A stretch of DNA of 48,466 bases, from positions 1 through 48,466 of the forward strand of contig DAOUSR010000005.1 of assembly GCA_030627125.1 (NCBI GenBank). Direction: 5' to 3'. Of the stretch, positions 47,515 through 48,466 are shown piece after piece. The number at the start of each line of letters is the position of its first letter. Position 1 is the stretch's first letter. The DNA comes from Thioploca sp. GTDB taxonomy: Bacteria; Pseudomonadota; Gammaproteobacteria; Beggiatoales; Beggiatoaceae. The position numbers were made by a program, and so were the translations under genes. The notes under the pieces are model-generated. The model made no database searches. It saw only the letters and a list, made by a program, of their open reading frames with translations, and was not told where the DNA came from.

Positions 47515-47888
47515 TATTTTGCTGTATCCATTAAAACTAAACGTACCGTAACTAATTCTATATCTTTTTCATCATCATGTAAAACGTATGATTCTAAAGC
47601 TAATTTCATAGGGCGAGTTTGTTTTTCTGGTTTTTCCAAAAAGTCACCACTATCTATTTCCAGAGATTTTTTATAGCGATTTGGCAATTCTGGATATTCT
47701 GGTTCTTCGAGAATTTGGGCAGCATTAAGAGCTGAACGCAAAAAAATTGTCCGTTCTATATCGTCTGCTGCTTTAAATGCTAATCGTTTACTACCAGCTA
47801 ATAGACTAAATACGGTACCCAAAGCCATCGCAACTATTGTCATAGCTATTAAAACTTCTAATAAAGTAAAACCCTTATTTATCTTCAT
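47514..47888 (-). CDS. gspI: Type II secretion minor pseudopilin GspI-like
   Basis: 124 residues from the ATG at 47888; a TTG two codons upstream is also in frame. The prepilin leader MKINKG precedes FTLLEVLIAMTIVAMALGTVFSLL, a strong GspI signature. The C-terminal part (LVTVRLVLMDTAK) is a beta strand. It overlaps the end of gspH by 14 bp and gspJ by 1 bp, so the three are tightly coupled. Confidence 0.85.
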   Translation of the reverse strand: MKINKGFTLLEVLIAMTIVAMALGTVFSLLAGSKRLAFKAADDIERTIFLRSALNAAQILEEPEYPELPNRYKKSLEIDSGDFLEKPEKQTRPMKLALESYVLHDDEKDIELVTVRLVLMDTAK

Positions 47889-48342
47889 TTGCAAAAATAT
47901 CTGATTTAATTTTACCAGTTAAATGATTAATCTCAATTTTGGCGGTATATTCATGAAAAGTTAAAGTTATTTTGCCGCCACTGCTACCACCTTCTGGGTA
48001 AAAAGTAACTTCGGTGCTAACATTAGCCTTTGCAGATTTATCATCATCATCTGACTTATTCATCTGTAATTTTACCCCACGACTAGTCCAAATACCTAAA
48101 TCCACATTAGTTTTTGGGGCCGAATCTCCACCTTCTCTAAGGATCATAGTTTTTTGTTTACCTTCAATAGTAGCGGTTCTACGGGCATATCGCAGCACTG
48201 CCATTGCCTCTCGTGTTTGGGCTTTGAGAATAGCACTTTGATTAGTACCTATATTTGGAATAACTAACATCGCCATCATGCCAATAATAACCATAACGAT
48301 AATTAGTTCTAATAAGGTAAAGCCTTGGTTTAAGTTTAGCAT
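47875..48342 (-). CDS. gspH: Type II secretion minor pseudopilin GspH-like
   Basis: 155 residues from the ATG at 48342, chosen because GGAAG lies 6 bp upstream and it gives a short leader (MLNLNQG) before FTLLELIIVMVIIGMMAMLVIP. An in-frame start 10 codons earlier would give an over-long leader. The soluble domain contains REAMAVLRYARRTATIEGK, typical of GspH/FimT. No gspG lies immediately upstream: a palindromic repeat occupies that side up to the window edge. Confidence 0.82.
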   Translation of the reverse strand: MLNLNQGFTLLELIIVMVIIGMMAMLVIPNIGTNQSAILKAQTREAMAVLRYARRTATIEGKQKTMILREGGDSAPKTNVDLGIWTSRGVKLQMNKSDDDDKSAKANVSTEVTFYPEGGSSGGKITLTFHEYTAKIEINHLTGKIKSDIFANEDK

Positions 48343-48361
48343 GATCGCTTCCATTAAATTA

Positions 48362-48425
48362 AGGGTAACCACAAGGGATTACCCCTACGAATTATTACGT
48401 AGGGGTAATCCTTTATGGTTGCCCT
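48362..48425. repeat. Family B palindromic repeat, full copy
   Basis: AGGGTAACCACAAGGGATTA, CCCCTACGAATTATTACGTA and GGGGTAATCC, ending TGGTTGCCCT (48416-48425). The ends are inverted with one mismatch, and an inner stem TACCCCTACG/CGTAGGGGTA is evident. Confidence 0.85.
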
Positions 48426-48436
48426 TTTTTAAAATT

Positions 48437-48466
48437 GGGGTAACCACAAATTATTACGTAGGGACA
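48437..48466. repeat. Second family B copy, cut by the window edge
   Basis: GGGGTAACCACAAATTATTA then CGTAGGGACA, in the same orientation as the previous copy 12 bp before it. Confidence 0.75.

Overview
The window is AT-rich bacterial chromosome, most likely from a gammaproteobacterium. The best markers are the hfq-hflX-hflK-hflC-DUF2065 run, an S-methyl-5'-thioinosine phosphorylase, a type II secretion pseudopilin cluster and NADP-type isocitrate dehydrogenase. The many intergenic palindromic repeats, the very large multidomain signalling proteins and the LRR/DUF285 surface protein resemble Thiotrichales (Beggiatoaceae-like sulfur bacteria). That placement is an inference from gene style, not a sequence search.

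Layout. 1-4440 (minus) is the 5' part of a giant secreted repeat protein that runs off the left edge, followed by a decayed transposase scrap. 4850-6154 holds a MORN-repeat lipoprotein and a goose-type lysozyme-like protein. 6273-10309 is the hfq/hfl operon, whose HflC carries an expanded Pro-Val repeat tail. 10350-11692 (minus) holds two translationally coupled membrane proteins of an unrecognised family; a third member lies at 42801-43595. 11978-15145 is a solitary Eco57I-like restriction-methylation protein with a marked internal change of wobble-base use. Then come recA, an MTIP phosphorylase, malQ, an alpha-carbonic anhydrase, a DUF2939 protein, a MazG-like hydrolase, a solitary rpoC, argE (minus), a solitary sdhB, a SYLF protein, hisE and hinT.

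29809-42434 (all minus) is a signalling block: a 1405-residue hybrid histidine kinase, a MoxR ATPase, a 1733-residue Ser/Thr kinase-ATPase-histidine kinase and a receiver-DUF3369-histidine kinase. The right end has rpsU-yqeY, a possible voltage-sensor-like membrane protein, icd and the pseudopilins gspH-gspI-gspJ.

Two themes stand out. First, several genes normally held in tight operons are stranded: rpoC without rpoB or rpsL, sdhB without sdhA/C, rpsU-yqeY without dnaG, hisE-hinT without hisI or tat, and gspHIJ without an adjacent gspK. Second, at least four families of short palindromic repeats fill the gaps. In two places they have entered coding sequence: the C-terminus of the 10350 gene and a linker of the large kinase. 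No tRNA, rRNA, CRISPR array or intact insertion sequence was seen.
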